Shown: piece by piece, positions 1 through 9,360 of the stretch
Position numbering within the stretch: the first letter of the stretch is position 1
Layout of the letters: each line of letters begins with the position of its first letter
NCBI GenBank assembly: GCA_016742095.1
Contig: JACVCJ010000010.1
Span: 1-64,000 of the forward strand
Origin: Bacteroidia bacterium
Lineage (GTDB): Bacteria > Bacteroidota > Bacteroidia > CAIKAF01
Direction of reading: 5' to 3'
DNA: 64,000 nucleotides
Translations under genes and position numbers: made by a program
The notes under the pieces: generated by a model
What the model was told of the DNA's origin: nothing
Databases searched by the model: none
What the model saw: only the letters and a program-made list of their open reading frames with translations

Positions 1-2790
1 CCCAGGGCCACCGTATATACATTGTACGCACCGGTAGCTGCCGGAGTGGCATTGGCTATGGACGGATTCTGCTGTGCAGAGGCAAAACCGTTGGGACCGC
101 TCCAGTTATTCCCGGCCGCGGCATCTGAGGTCAGGTTCAGGGTCTGGCCTTCGCATACCGGACTGTTGCTGCCCAATACGGGCGTGGCCGGGGTCGGGTT
201 CACCACAATATTTACGGTTGCCGTGGCTGAGGTACAGCCTAATGCGGCTGCGTACACACTATAGGTTCCGCTTGCGGCGGTGGTTACGTTTGTGATCGTC
301 GGGTTTTGTGCCGTAGACGTAAAGCCGTTCGGACCGCTCCAGTTATTGCCGCTGCCCACCGTGGAGGTCAGGTTCAGGGTGGCGCCGGAGCACAGCGGAC
401 TGTTGCCGCCCGCTACCGGGTTGGCTGGGGTCGGATTTACCACTACGTTTACGGTAGCCGTAGCTGAAGTACAACCCAAAGCTACGGTGTAGGCGCTATA
501 CGTTCCGCTCGCGGCGGTGGTCACATTTGCAATGGTCGGGTTCTGAACCGCAGACGTAAAGCTGTTCGGGCCCGTCCAGTTCATACCCGTAGCTACGTTC
601 GATGTCAGATTTAAGGTCTGACCCGAACATACCGGGCTATTGCTGCCTAATACCGGAGTAGCCGGCGTCGGGTTCACCACGATATTTACGGTGGCTGTAG
701 CCGAAGTACAGCCTAAAGCAGCGGCATATACACTATAGGTTCCGCTCGCAGCGGTCGTTACATTCGTAATGGTCGGGTTTTGTGCCGTAGACGTAAAGCC
801 GTTCGGGCCCGTCCAGTTATTGCCGCTGGCAGCGGTAGAAGTCAGGTTCAGCGTGGCGCCGGAGCACAGCGGACTGTTGCCGCCCGCTACCGGGTTGACC
901 GGAGTCGGATTTACCACTACGTTTACGGTAGCTGTGGCTGAAGTACAACCTAAAGCTACCGCGTATGCACTATACGTTCCGCTCGCGGCGGTCGTTACAT
1001 TCGGGATCGTAGGATTCTGAACTGCGGACGTAAAACTGTTCGGGCCTGTCCAGTTCATACCCGTGGCTACATTGGAAGTCAGGTTCAGCGCCTGACCCGA
1101 ACATACCGGGCTGTTGCTGCCTAACACCGGAGTAGCCGGGGTCGGGTTCACTACAATATTTACCGTAGCCGTAGCTGAGGTACAACCCAGCGCTGCGGCG
1201 TACACGCTATACGTTCCGCTCGCGGCGGTCGTTACATTCGTTATCGTCGGGTTTTGTGCGGTGGACGTAAAACCGTTCGGACCCGTCCAGTTGTTGCCGC
1301 TGGCCGCGGTAGAAGTCAGGTTTAGCGTAGCGCCGGAGCACAGCGGACTGTTGCCGCCCGCTACCGGGTTGGCCGGGGTCGGATTTACCACTACGTTTAC
1401 GGTAGCTGTAGCCGAAGTACAACCCAAAGCTACCGTGTAGGCGCTATACGTTCCGCTCGCAGCCGTGGTCACATTTGCAATGGTCGGATTCTGAACCGCA
1501 GATGTAAAGCTGTTCGGGCCGGTCCAGTTCATTCCTGTGGCCACGTTGGAAGTCAGGTTCAGTGCCTGACCCGAACATACCGGGCTATTGCTGCCTAAAA
1601 CCGGAGTAGCTGGCGTCGGGTTCACTACAATATTTACGGTTGCCGTGGCTGAGGTACAACCCAGTGCTGCCGCGTACACGCTATAGGTTCCACTCGCGGC
1701 GGTGGTCACGTTTGTGATCGTCGGGTTTTGTGCGGTGGACGTAAAACCGTTCGGACCCGTCCAGTTGTTGCCGCTGGCAGCGGTAGAAGTCAGGTTTAGC
1801 GTAGCGCCGGAGCACAGCGGACTGTTGCCGCCCGCTACCGGGTTGACCGGATTCGGATTCACCACTACGTTTACGGTAGCTGTAGCCGAAGTACAACCCA
1901 AAGCTACCGCGTATGCACTATACGTTCCGCTCGCGGCGGTCGTTACATTCGGGATCGTAGAATTCTGAACTGCGGACGTAAAACTGTTCGGGCCTGTCCA
2001 GTTCATACCCGTGGCTACATTCGATGTTAGATTTAAGGTCTGACCCGAACATACCGGGCTGTTGCTGCCTAATACAGGCGTGGCCGGCGTCGGGTTCACT
2101 ACAATATTTACGGTAGCCGTGGCTGAGGTACAACCTAAGGCGGCTGCATACACACTATAGGTTCCGCTTGCGGCGGTGGTTACATTTGTGATCGTTGGGT
2201 TTTGTGCCGTGGACGTAAAACCGTTCGGGCCCGTCCAGTTGTTGCCGCTGCCCGCCGTGGAGGTCAGGTTCAGCGTGGCGCCGGAGCACAGCGGACTATT
2301 ACCCCCCGCTACCGGGTTGGCCGGGGTCGGGTTCACCACTACGTTCACCGTAGCTGTGGCTGAAGTACAACCTGCAGCTACCGTATATCCACTGTACGTT
2401 CCGCTCGCAGCGGTGGTCACGTTCGCAATGGTCGGGTTCTGAACCGCAGACGTAAAGCCGTTCGGGCCTGTCCAGTTCATACCTGTGGCCACATTGGAAG
2501 TCAGATTCAGTGCCTGACCCGAACATACCGGGCTATTGCTGCCCAATACCGGGGTGGCCGGCGTCGGGTTCACCGTTACGTTCAGGTTGGTAGTGGCCGA
2601 AGTACAGCCGCTTACCACCACATAGGCACTGTAATTACCCGAAGCCGCCGGGGTTACATTGGTTATGCTCGGGTTCTGTGTGGTGGACGTAAATCCGTTC
2701 GGGCCACTCCAGCTGATGCCGGTACCCGTGCTGGCCATCAGGTTCAGCGTGGCGCCGGAGCACAGCGGACTGTTGCTGTTCAGTATAGGG
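1..2790 (-). repeat. Tandem 237-bp repeats in alternating A/B (474-bp) register
   Basis: The same landmark (ctata/ctgta in the tyrosine-containing strand) recurs at 259, 496, 733, 970, 1207, 1444, 1681, 1918, 2155, 2392 and 2629, always exactly 237 bp apart, so each unit encodes 79 residues. Units alternate. One type reads TGPNGFTSTAQNPTITNV with SPLCSGATLNL; the other reads TGPNSFTSAVQNPTIANV with SPVCSGQALNL. Same-type units are more alike than neighbours, so the true unit of duplication is a 474-bp pair. The array continues off the left edge. The unit nearest the N-terminus (about 2570-2790) is more diverged. Confidence 0.93.
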
Positions 2791-4838
2791 GCTGCCGGGG
2801 TCGGCGTAACCGTTACAATTACCTGGTCGGTACCCTGACAGGTATTGGCATCCGTACCCACCATGCTTATGGTATACACTCCCGGGGCAAGCACCACCGG
2901 CGTATTATTTGTAATGGGCGCAGGCCAGGTATAGGACGATGCTCCTGAACCGGCCAGCGTTACGGCCGTTCCCTGGCATACCGTCTGGTCCGGACCGGCA
3001 TTCACTATCGGATTCGCATTTACGGTAACACTTACCTGGTCGCTTGCCGAACATCCTGTGGCAGTTACCGTGCCGGTATACGTATAGGTATTTACGCCCA
3101 CCGGAGGTATAAAAGGAACGCCTTCGCTAATGCCGTTGCTCCAGCTTTCACTGATGCCTGCAGGCCCGGTGCCGTTCACGGTTACCTGGGTGCCTTCGCA
3201 GATCACCAGGTCGCTGCCCGCATTTACGGTCGGGTTCGGGTTTACCGTAACCGGGTTCGTGGTCACAGCCGAAGAGCAGCTTCCGCTGGCCACCATAAGG
3301 CTTACATTGGGGAAACCGGCATTGGTCCAGTTCAGTACATAGGGACCGGCTCCGGAACCGCTCACGATATTGGCGCCTCCGAAGTTCCAGGTATACGTAG
3401 AGCCTGCCGGGGCCGTACCGGTATAGGTGACCGTAGCGTTCTGTCCCTGGCATACGGGCGATGTTACGGTAAATGTAGAAGTTGGTGGCGGACTCACCGT
3501 AACCGTCACCTGGTCGGTAGCCGTACGGCCGCACTGGTCGGTGGCCGTTACCGTATAGGTGGTGGTGGCCGCAGGCGAAACCGTTACGCTTTGCCCGGTA
3601 CCTCCGCCGTTGTTCCAGGTATAGGTAATGGCGCCGTTCCCGTTCGTGGACGTTGCCGCCAGCGTTGCCGAAGCGCCCGCACAGATACCCTGATCGGGGC
3701 CTGCATCGGCCGTCATAGGCTGCGAATCGGCAATGTACATGGTTACCACCGCGGTGGAGCAAACCGAATACGGATAGGTACAGATGATCGATTCCGTACC
3801 CTCCGCGATATTGTCAGAAAGTACGGTGATCGGAATATTTACGGTTGTCTGCCCGGCCGGAATGGTAATAGTGATGGGCAGCGGGTTGTAATCCACGCCG
3901 CTGGTGGCCGTACCGCTCCATACCACGTTGAATGAATATGGATTTACCTGGGCGGCAGGAATACTGAAAGTGAGGTACGAGTTGTTACATTCTTCAAAAG
4001 TAGAGGTACCGAACGGATAGGTGGCCGTGGTGGTGAGCGGCGGGTTACCGGCTGCGTACAGACCGTTCTCCTGCACAAATACCCAGGAGTCGAAGGCGGA
4101 GTCGCCCCCGTCGGCCAGCATCAGGCGGATGTGATAGGTAGAACAGGGAATTACCGTACGGGTAGCCGTTAGCATGGTGGTGAACCCGTCCATGATGTTA
4201 TTGAAGGTACCGTTACAGTTATCGTTATAATAGGCACAGTTGGTACAGCCTACCCCGCAGCCGAAGGCATTGCCCCGGTTTATGTTGTCGATGGTCACGG
4301 GCGTTCCTACCCCCGGTACCACGGCAATATTGGGCGTACCTACGATCCCCGGCCCGCTGATGAGGAAGGCAAAGGCATCGTTGTACCCCGAGTTCACATA
4401 CTCGTTGTACTCTTCGGAACCGAACTGGAAATTTACATTGATCTGGTTCGTGATCGGCACAAAGTCAAACTCCAGGATGATCCCGTCGTTGGTCGTAGCG
4501 CCGGCGATGGTATTCAGCTGGGGGACCCCCGCCGTACCTACCGTGGCCGACGAAAAGTTCGTTGCCGGGCCATTGAGCGCCGTGGCCGCATTCACGGATC
4601 CGGTACTCATCACGATACCGGTATTCATGGTAGCCCCCAGACCACCGGAAATACCTCCGCCGAACTGGGCAATAGAATTTACATCTCCCGTAAGAGTTAC
4701 GTTGGAGAACGTTATGCCGGGGCCGCATATATTGGCTACATAATTGTTGATGGTCGTCTGGGCACAAGTGATCTGGCCATATGCTTTTCCCCCAAAAAGC
4801 AGTAATACAGCCATGAATCCTCTGCAGAGTTTATTCAT
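1..4838 (-). CDS. Giant secreted adhesin-like protein, choice-of-anchor L plus Ig-like repeats (C-terminus beyond window)
   Basis: The minus-strand frame is open from the ATG at 4838 to the left edge, giving more than 1,610 residues. The N-terminus (MNKLCRGFMAVLLLFGGKAYG) is a signal peptide. Residues about 24-270 look like a choice-of-anchor L domain (VTLTGD, FGGGISGGLGAT, FEFGSEEYNEYV-like FQFGSEEYNEYVN, DGFTT). Residues about 280-365 resemble a Calx-beta motif (GVDYNPLPITITIPAGQTT, DNIAEGTE). From about residue 370 there are PKD/Ig-like domains with the DAGPDQ and CQGT signature. From about residue 680 an array of 79-residue Ig-like repeats runs off the edge. Proteins of this build in Bacteroidota usually end in a T9SS gliding-type sorting domain, which is inferred here because the end is outside the window. 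It is probably surface exposed and adhesive. It is divergently transcribed from dnaE. Confidence 0.88.
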   Translation of the reverse strand, partial: MNKLCRGFMAVLLLFGGKAYGQITCAQTTINNYVANICGPGITFSNVTLTGDVNSIAQFGGGISGGLGATMNTGIVMSTGSVNAATALNGPATNFSSATVGTAGVPQLNTIAGATTNDGIILEFDFVPITNQINVNFQFGSEEYNEYVNSGYNDAFAFLISGPGIVGTPNIAVVPGVGTPVTIDNINRGNAFGCGVGCTNCAYYNDNCNGTFNNIMDGFTTMLTATRTVIPCSTYHIRLMLADGGDSAFDSWVFVQENGLYAAGNPPLTTTATYPFGTSTFEECNNSYLTFSIPAAQVNPYSFNVVWSGTATSGVDYNPLPITITIPAGQTTVNIPITVLSDNIAEGTESIICTYPYSVCSTAVVTMYIADSQPMTADAGPDQGICAGASATLAATSTNGNGAITYTWNNGGGTGQSVTVSPAATTTYTVTATDQCGRTATDQVTVTVSPPPTSTFTVTSPVCQGQNATVTYTGTAPAGSTYTWNFGGANIVSGSGAGPYVLNWTNAGFPNVSLMVASGSCSSAVTTNPVTVNPNPTVNAGSDLVICEGTQVTVNGTGPAGISESWSNGISEGVPFIPPVGVNTYTYTGTVTATGCSASDQVSVTVNANPIVNAGPDQTVCQGTAVTLAGSGASSYTWPAPITNNTPVVLAPGVYTISMVGTDANTCQGTDQVIVTVTPTPAAPILNSNSPLCSGATLNLMASTGTGISWSGPNGFTSTTQNPSITNVTPAASGNYSAYVVVSGCTSATTNLNVTVNPTPATPVLGSNSPVCSGQALNLTSNVATGMNWTGPNGFTSAVQNPTIANVTTAASGTYSGYTVAAGCTSATATVNVVVNPTPANPVAGGNSPLCSGATLNLTSTAGSGNNWTGPNGFTSTAQNPTITNVTTAASGTYSVYAAALGCTSATATVNIVVNPTPATPVLGSNSPVCSGQTLNLTSNVATGMNWTGPNSFTSAVQNSTIPNVTTAASGTYSAYAVALGCTSATATVNVVVNPNPVNPVAGGNSPLCSGATLNLTSTAASGNNWTGPNGFTSTAQNPTITNVTTAASGTYSVYAAALGCTSATATVNIVVNPTPATPVLGSNSPVCSGQALNLTSNVATGMNWTGPNSFTSAVQNPTIANVTTAASGTYSAYTVALGCTSATATVNVVVNPTPANPVAGGNSPLCSGATLNLTSTAASGNNWTGPNGFTSTAQNPTITNVTTAASGTYSVYAAALGCTSATATVNIVVNPTPATPVLGSNSPVCSGQALNLTSNVATGMNWTGPNSFTSAVQNPTIPNVTTAASGTYSAYAVALGCTSATATVNVVVNPTPVNPVAGGNSPLCSGATLNLTSTAASGNNWTGPNGFTSTAQNPTITNVTTAASGTYSVYAAALGCTSATATVNIVVNPTPATPVLGSNSPVCSGQTLNLTSNVATGMNWTGPNSFTSAVQNPTIANVTTAASGTYSAYTVALGCTSATATVNVVVNPTPANPVAGGNSPLCSGATLNLTSTVGSGNNWSGPNGFTSTAQNPTITNVTTAASGTYSVYAAALGCTSATATVNIVVNPTPATPVLGSNSPVCEGQTLNLTSDAAAGNNWSGPNGFASAQQNPSIANATPAATGAYNVYTVAL

Positions 4839-5038
4839 AGGTAAGCTCAGGTTAATTCAGTGAAAGAACTCGGTTAATAGATTTAGTATAGTATTATACT
4901 CAAACAGCCTTAAAAAGTTTCGTTTCTCCGGCATAAAAATTTGCATTTTTTTAACAATTGTTGAAAACGCTTCTGCGAACGGCCCTGGGGCGTTATTTCA
5001 TTTTTTTGAACAATACCCGGCGGCCCTGATAATATCCG

Positions 5039-5046
5039 TATCTTTG
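5039..5046 (+). promoter_or_regulatory. Bacteroidota -7 element for dnaE
   Basis: TATCTTTG matches the TAnnTTTG consensus of the Bacteroidota primary sigma factor and lies 26 bp before the dnaE ATG. No convincing -33 TTTG is seen at the usual spacing. Confidence 0.5.
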
Positions 5047-5072
5047 AAAAGTCGATCGTAACAGAAGATTTT

Positions 5073-8000
5073 ATGCCTGATTTTAGTCACCTGCATGTTC
5101 ATACCCAGTACTCCCTGCTCGACGGAGCGGCCGATATAAGCAAACTTTACAAAAAAGCCATCCAGGATAATATGCCGGCCCTGGCCATTACCGACCACGG
5201 GAATATGTTCGGGGTATTTAAATTTGTGGCCGAAGCCCATAAACACAAGAAAAATCCGGCCGATAAAAACTCGGAACTCCTGGTAAAACCCATTGTGGGC
5301 TGCGAATTCTACGTGGTGGGAGACCGGCACAAACGCAGTTTCACGCGCGAAGAAAAAGACGTCCGTTACCACCAGCTGCTGCTGGCCAAGAACAACGATG
5401 GATACAAGAACCTCGTAAAACTTTGCTCCCTGGGCTTTATTGAAGGCATGTACGGCAAGTACCCGCGTATCGATAAGGAACTGATCCTGCAATATCATGA
5501 GAACCTCATTGCCACCACCTGCTGCCTCGGCGCCATTGTACCCCGTACCTATGCCCGCTACGGCGAAGAAGCCTGTGAAAAGGAATTTCTCTGGTGGCTC
5601 GACCTCTTCGGCGAAGATTATTTCGTAGAGTTACAGCGGCACCAGATCCCGGAGCAGGAACGCCTCAATGCCTTCCTCATCAAACTGGCCCGTAAACACA
5701 ATGTAAAGATCATCGCCACCAACGACTCGCACTACGTAGACCGCGAAGACAACGTGGCCCACGATATCCTGCTCTGTATCAATACCGGCGAAAAAGTTTC
5801 CACGCCCAAGGCCAAGGACTTTAACGAGGAAGAAGGTTTCCCCAAGGGCAGCCGCTTTGCGTTTTACAACGACGAGTTCTATTTTAAGACGCAGAAGGAA
5901 ATGAGCACCCTGTTTGCCGATATCCCCGAGGCCATAGACAATACGGGCATCATCGTTGACCGGGTGGAGACCCTGAAACTGAACAAGGATATCCTGCTGC
6001 CCAACTTTCCGCTGCCACAGGAATTCAACATACACCAGAAAGCCGAATTCATCAACGGCAAGGAACTGAAACCCGATGTGCTGAACCAGTGGGAATACCT
6101 GCGCCACCTTACTTTTACCGGCGCCAGGGTACGCTATGGCGATATTCAGCCGCACATAGAAGAACGCCTCAACTTTGAGCTGGAGACCATTAAGAACATG
6201 GGATTCCCGGGGTACTTCCTCATTGTGGCCGATTTTATAGAAGCCGGTCGCCAAAAAGGCGTATACATAGGCCCGGGCCGCGGTTCGGCGGCAGGCAGCG
6301 CCGTGGCTTACTGTACGGGCATCACCAACCTGGACCCCATCAAGTACGATCTGCTGTTTGAGCGTTTCCTGAACCCCGAGCGTATCAGTATGCCCGATAT
6401 CGATACGGACTTCGACGATGAAGGCCGGCAGCTGGTGATCGACTACGTGGTGGAAAAATACGGCAAGAACCAGGTGGCCCAGATCATTACCTATGGTACC
6501 ATGGCCGCCAAAATGTCTATCAAGGACGTGGCCCGCGTACTCGATCTGCCCCTGCAGGACAGCAACAATATGGCCAAACTGGTGCCCGAAAAACCGGGGA
6601 TCTCGCTCAACCGCGTAATGACGGCCCCGCTCGACGGCGATAAAAGCCTGAAGGAAAAAGAAGGACTCAACTCCGACGACCTGGAAAAAGTACGTATGCT
6701 GCGCGAAATTGCCGGTTCCAAAGACCTGCGCGCCGAAGTACTGAAAGAAGCCATGATCCTGGAAGGTTCCGTGCGCAATACCGGTATACATGCGGCCGGT
6801 ATCATCATTGCCCCGGAAGACCTTACCAATATCATTCCCATTGCCACGGCCAAAGACTCCGACCTGTACGTGACCCAGTTCGAAGGTAAGGTGATCGAGG
6901 ACGCCGGGGTAATTAAAATGGACTTCCTGGGGCTGAAAACGCTCACCATCATCAAGGACGCCGTACGTCTCATCAAAAAGAACTACAATAAGGACATCAT
7001 TCCCGATGAGATCCCGCTCGACGACCTGAAAACCCTGGAACTGTACCAGCGCGGCGAGACCATCGCCACCTTCCAGTTCGAAAGTCCGGGGATGCAGAAG
7101 CACCTCAAGGACCTGAAACCCGATAAATTCGAGGACCTGATCGCGATGAACGCCCTGTACCGTCCGGGCCCCATCGAGTACATCCCCAACTACATACGCC
7201 GTAAACACGGTAAGGAAGCCATTGCCTATGACCTGCCCGAACTGCAGGAATACCTGGAAGAAACCTACGGAATTACCGTATACCAGGAGCAGGTGATGCT
7301 GCTTTCACAGAAACTGGCGGGCTTTACCAAAGGCCAGGCCGATACCCTGCGTAAGGCCATGGGTAAAAAAGACCGGGCCACGCTGGACAAACTGAAGCCC
7401 CAGTTCATTGAAAATGCGGCGGCCAAAGGCCTGGACCGCACCAAGCTGGAAAAGATATGGACCGACTGGGAAGCCTTTGCCTCCTACGCCTTCAATAAAT
7501 CGCACTCCACCTGCTACGCCTTCGTGGCCTTCCAGACGGCCTACCTCAAGGCCCACTACCCTGCCGAATACATGGCGGCGGTACTGAACAACGCCGGCAG
7601 CATCGAAAAAATCACCTTCTTTATGGAGGAATGCCGCCGTATGGGCGTAAACGTGCTCGGCCCGGACGTAAACGAGTCCGACAAGCGCTTTTCCGTTAAC
7701 AGCAAGGGCGACATACGTTTTGGCCTCTCCGGTATCAAAGGTCTGGGCGAAGCCACCATCGACAGCATACTGGAAGAACGCGAAAAAGAAGGCCCCTTCA
7801 AAAGTATTTTCGACCTTTCGAAACGGATCTCACAGAAGGCGGCCAACCGTAAATCGTTCGAGTCGCTGGTGTGTTCCGGCGCTTTCGACTGTTTCGAAGG
7901 TTCGCACCGCGCCCAGTACTTTATGGAAGACGCCACGGGCAATACACTCGACAAGGTACTGCGCTTTGCATCGGCACACCGACAGTCGCAGGAAAGCAAT

Positions 8001-8720
8001 ATGATGAGCCTTTTCGGCGAAGACAGCGGCGTGAGCATTCCCGAGCCCAAACTGCCCGTAACCGATCCCTGGAGCAACCTGGAAGCCCTGAACCGCGAAA
8101 AGGACGTGGTGGGCATGTTCCTTTCCGGGCACCCGCTGGACGAGTTCAAGAACGAAGCCAAACTGCTCTCCAATATCTCCCTCGATAAAATGGCCGACGC
8201 CATCGAGAACGCCGAAGGCAAAACACTCAATTTCACGGGCATTATTTCCAAGGCCGAACATAAGATCGCCAAATCGGGCAAACCTTTCGGGTCTTTCGTG
8301 CTGGAAGATTTCGACGGCAGCCACGAATTTGCCCTCTTCGGGCAGGATTACGAAAAGTTCCGCGCCTTCATCAACAGCGGCGAGTTCCTGTACATACAGG
8401 GCGTGGTCTCCAAGCGTTTCGACCAGTCGCGCAATGAACTGCGCATCCAGAAAATGGAACCCCTGCGCCTGGTGGCCGAAAAATACTTCAAAAGCATCGA
8501 CCTTATTATTCAGGTATCCGAGATCAGCAAGACCATGATCCACGAACTGGATTCCACACTGCAGATGTTCCCCGGGAACAAAAAGGTGAATTTTGTGTTC
8601 TTTGATCCGGAAGAGAATATGGAAGTGAAGGTACCCTATAAAAAAGGCGGCATCGAGATCAACAAGGCCCTGATCGAGCAACTGGAACAGATGCCCGGCA
8701 TACGGCATAAACTCAACTAA
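5073..8720 (+). CDS. dnaE: DNA polymerase III subunit alpha (DnaE1 type)
   Basis: This is the replicative C-family DNA polymerase, 1,215 residues. The N-terminal PHP domain starts at residue 1 with FSHLHVHTQYSLLDG and continues with ALAITDHGNMFG. The catalytic palm carries PDIDTDFDD at about residues 441-449, with two of the catalytic aspartates, followed by ITYGTMAAKMSIKDVAR. The conserved block FNKSHSTCYAF lies near residue 807. A helix-hairpin-helix (FGLSGIKGLGEATI) and an OB-fold (LNFTGIISKAEHKIAKSG) follow in the usual order. There is no exonuclease insertion, so this is DnaE rather than PolC. The length is normal for Bacteroidota. The ATG at 5073 begins directly at the PHP domain. It is transcribed alone, diverging from the giant adhesin gene. 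Confidence 0.98.
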   Translation: MPDFSHLHVHTQYSLLDGAADISKLYKKAIQDNMPALAITDHGNMFGVFKFVAEAHKHKKNPADKNSELLVKPIVGCEFYVVGDRHKRSFTREEKDVRYHQLLLAKNNDGYKNLVKLCSLGFIEGMYGKYPRIDKELILQYHENLIATTCCLGAIVPRTYARYGEEACEKEFLWWLDLFGEDYFVELQRHQIPEQERLNAFLIKLARKHNVKIIATNDSHYVDREDNVAHDILLCINTGEKVSTPKAKDFNEEEGFPKGSRFAFYNDEFYFKTQKEMSTLFADIPEAIDNTGIIVDRVETLKLNKDILLPNFPLPQEFNIHQKAEFINGKELKPDVLNQWEYLRHLTFTGARVRYGDIQPHIEERLNFELETIKNMGFPGYFLIVADFIEAGRQKGVYIGPGRGSAAGSAVAYCTGITNLDPIKYDLLFERFLNPERISMPDIDTDFDDEGRQLVIDYVVEKYGKNQVAQIITYGTMAAKMSIKDVARVLDLPLQDSNNMAKLVPEKPGISLNRVMTAPLDGDKSLKEKEGLNSDDLEKVRMLREIAGSKDLRAEVLKEAMILEGSVRNTGIHAAGIIIAPEDLTNIIPIATAKDSDLYVTQFEGKVIEDAGVIKMDFLGLKTLTIIKDAVRLIKKNYNKDIIPDEIPLDDLKTLELYQRGETIATFQFESPGMQKHLKDLKPDKFEDLIAMNALYRPGPIEYIPNYIRRKHGKEAIAYDLPELQEYLEETYGITVYQEQVMLLSQKLAGFTKGQADTLRKAMGKKDRATLDKLKPQFIENAAAKGLDRTKLEKIWTDWEAFASYAFNKSHSTCYAFVAFQTAYLKAHYPAEYMAAVLNNAGSIEKITFFMEECRRMGVNVLGPDVNESDKRFSVNSKGDIRFGLSGIKGLGEATIDSILEEREKEGPFKSIFDLSKRISQKAANRKSFESLVCSGAFDCFEGSHRAQYFMEDATGNTLDKVLRFASAHRQSQESNMMSLFGEDSGVSIPEPKLPVTDPWSNLEALNREKDVVGMFLSGHPLDEFKNEAKLLSNISLDKMADAIENAEGKTLNFTGIISKAEHKIAKSGKPFGSFVLEDFDGSHEFALFGQDYEKFRAFINSGEFLYIQGVVSKRFDQSRNELRIQKMEPLRLVAEKYFKSIDLIIQVSEISKTMIHELDSTLQMFPGNKKVNFVFFDPEENMEVKVPYKKGGIEINKALIEQLEQMPGIRHKLN

Positions 8721-8742
8721 AACCAATTCGGCTTATTTTACG

Positions 8743-8750
8743 TAAATTTG
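8743..8750 (+). promoter_or_regulatory. Putative -7 element for the glutathione peroxidase gene
   Basis: TAAATTTG fits TAnnTTTG and lies 19 bp before the ATG at 8770, just after the dnaE stop. This suggests the peroxidase has its own promoter. No clear -33 box is seen. Confidence 0.45.
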
Positions 8751-8769
8751 TTTTAAAATCTCTGATAGT

Positions 8770-9348
8770 ATGAATCTGATCTCATTAGGAATCGCACTCA
8801 GCCTCGCAACCTGCGGGCAATACCGGACCGATGCGGTACAGGCCGATATACACAGCACAGCCCGCACGGAAATGATCGCCCCGGCGGCGGACGATATTTA
8901 CGGGTTCAGTTTTACCACGCTCAGCGGCGAAAAAAAGAGCTTTGCCGACTACAAGGGTAAAAAGATCCTGATCGTGAACACCGCCTCCATGTGTGGCTAT
9001 ACGCCCCAGTACGGCGACCTGGAAAAACTCTACGAAATGAAGAAGGACCGCCTGGTGATCGTGGCTTTTCCCTCGAACTCCTTTATGCAGGAACACAGTA
9101 AGAACGAGAAGATCGGCGAGGTTTGCGAAAAATTTTCGGTGAGTTTCCCGGTGAGCCAGCCCGTAGAAGTGCGCGGCAACAACATCGACCCGATCTTCAA
9201 ATGGCTTACGGAACAGCCCAACCTCGATTTTACCGGCAATATCAAATGGAATTTCGAAAAGTTCCTGGTAGACGAGCAGGGTAAGCTGATCCACCGCTAC
9301 AGAAGTGCCACCACACCGCTCGACGAGAATATTACGGGCGTTATATAA
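8770..9348 (+). CDS. Glutathione peroxidase family thiol peroxidase, probable lipoprotein
   Basis: The protein has 192 residues of the GPx/thioredoxin fold, which reduces peroxides. The peroxidatic cysteine is C75 in NTASMCGYTPQY, in the position of selenocysteine in animal enzymes. The other active-site residues are seen in the WNF triad at 160-162 and Asn in FPSNSF. C119 in GEVCEKF is the likely resolving cysteine, which points to a thioredoxin-recycled enzyme as in most bacterial homologues. The short hydrophobic N-terminus ends LSLATC, a possible lipobox with C15, so the enzyme may be anchored in the periplasm. It is followed by a strong hairpin terminator that lies inside the convergent gene. 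Confidence 0.92.
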   Translation: MNLISLGIALSLATCGQYRTDAVQADIHSTARTEMIAPAADDIYGFSFTTLSGEKKSFADYKGKKILIVNTASMCGYTPQYGDLEKLYEMKKDRLVIVAFPSNSFMQEHSKNEKIGEVCEKFSVSFPVSQPVEVRGNNIDPIFKWLTEQPNLDFTGNIKWNFEKFLVDEQGKLIHRYRSATTPLDENITGVI

Positions 9349-9360
9349 ACGATTTTTGCT

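Noticed and set aside
1-2790. CRISPR-like array at the left edge
   Set aside because: The 237-bp units are entirely coding and all parts of each unit are conserved; there are no short repeats with unique spacers.
3148-3762. Arg/Gly/Tyr-rich minus-strand frame
   Set aside because: Out-of-frame reading of the adhesin repeats; the correct frame is the Ig-like one that starts at 4838.
5631-7208. Long minus-strand reading frame opposite dnaE
   Set aside because: Antisense shadow of dnaE; composition like FHDGQ-rich mirror frames, no domain and no promoter.
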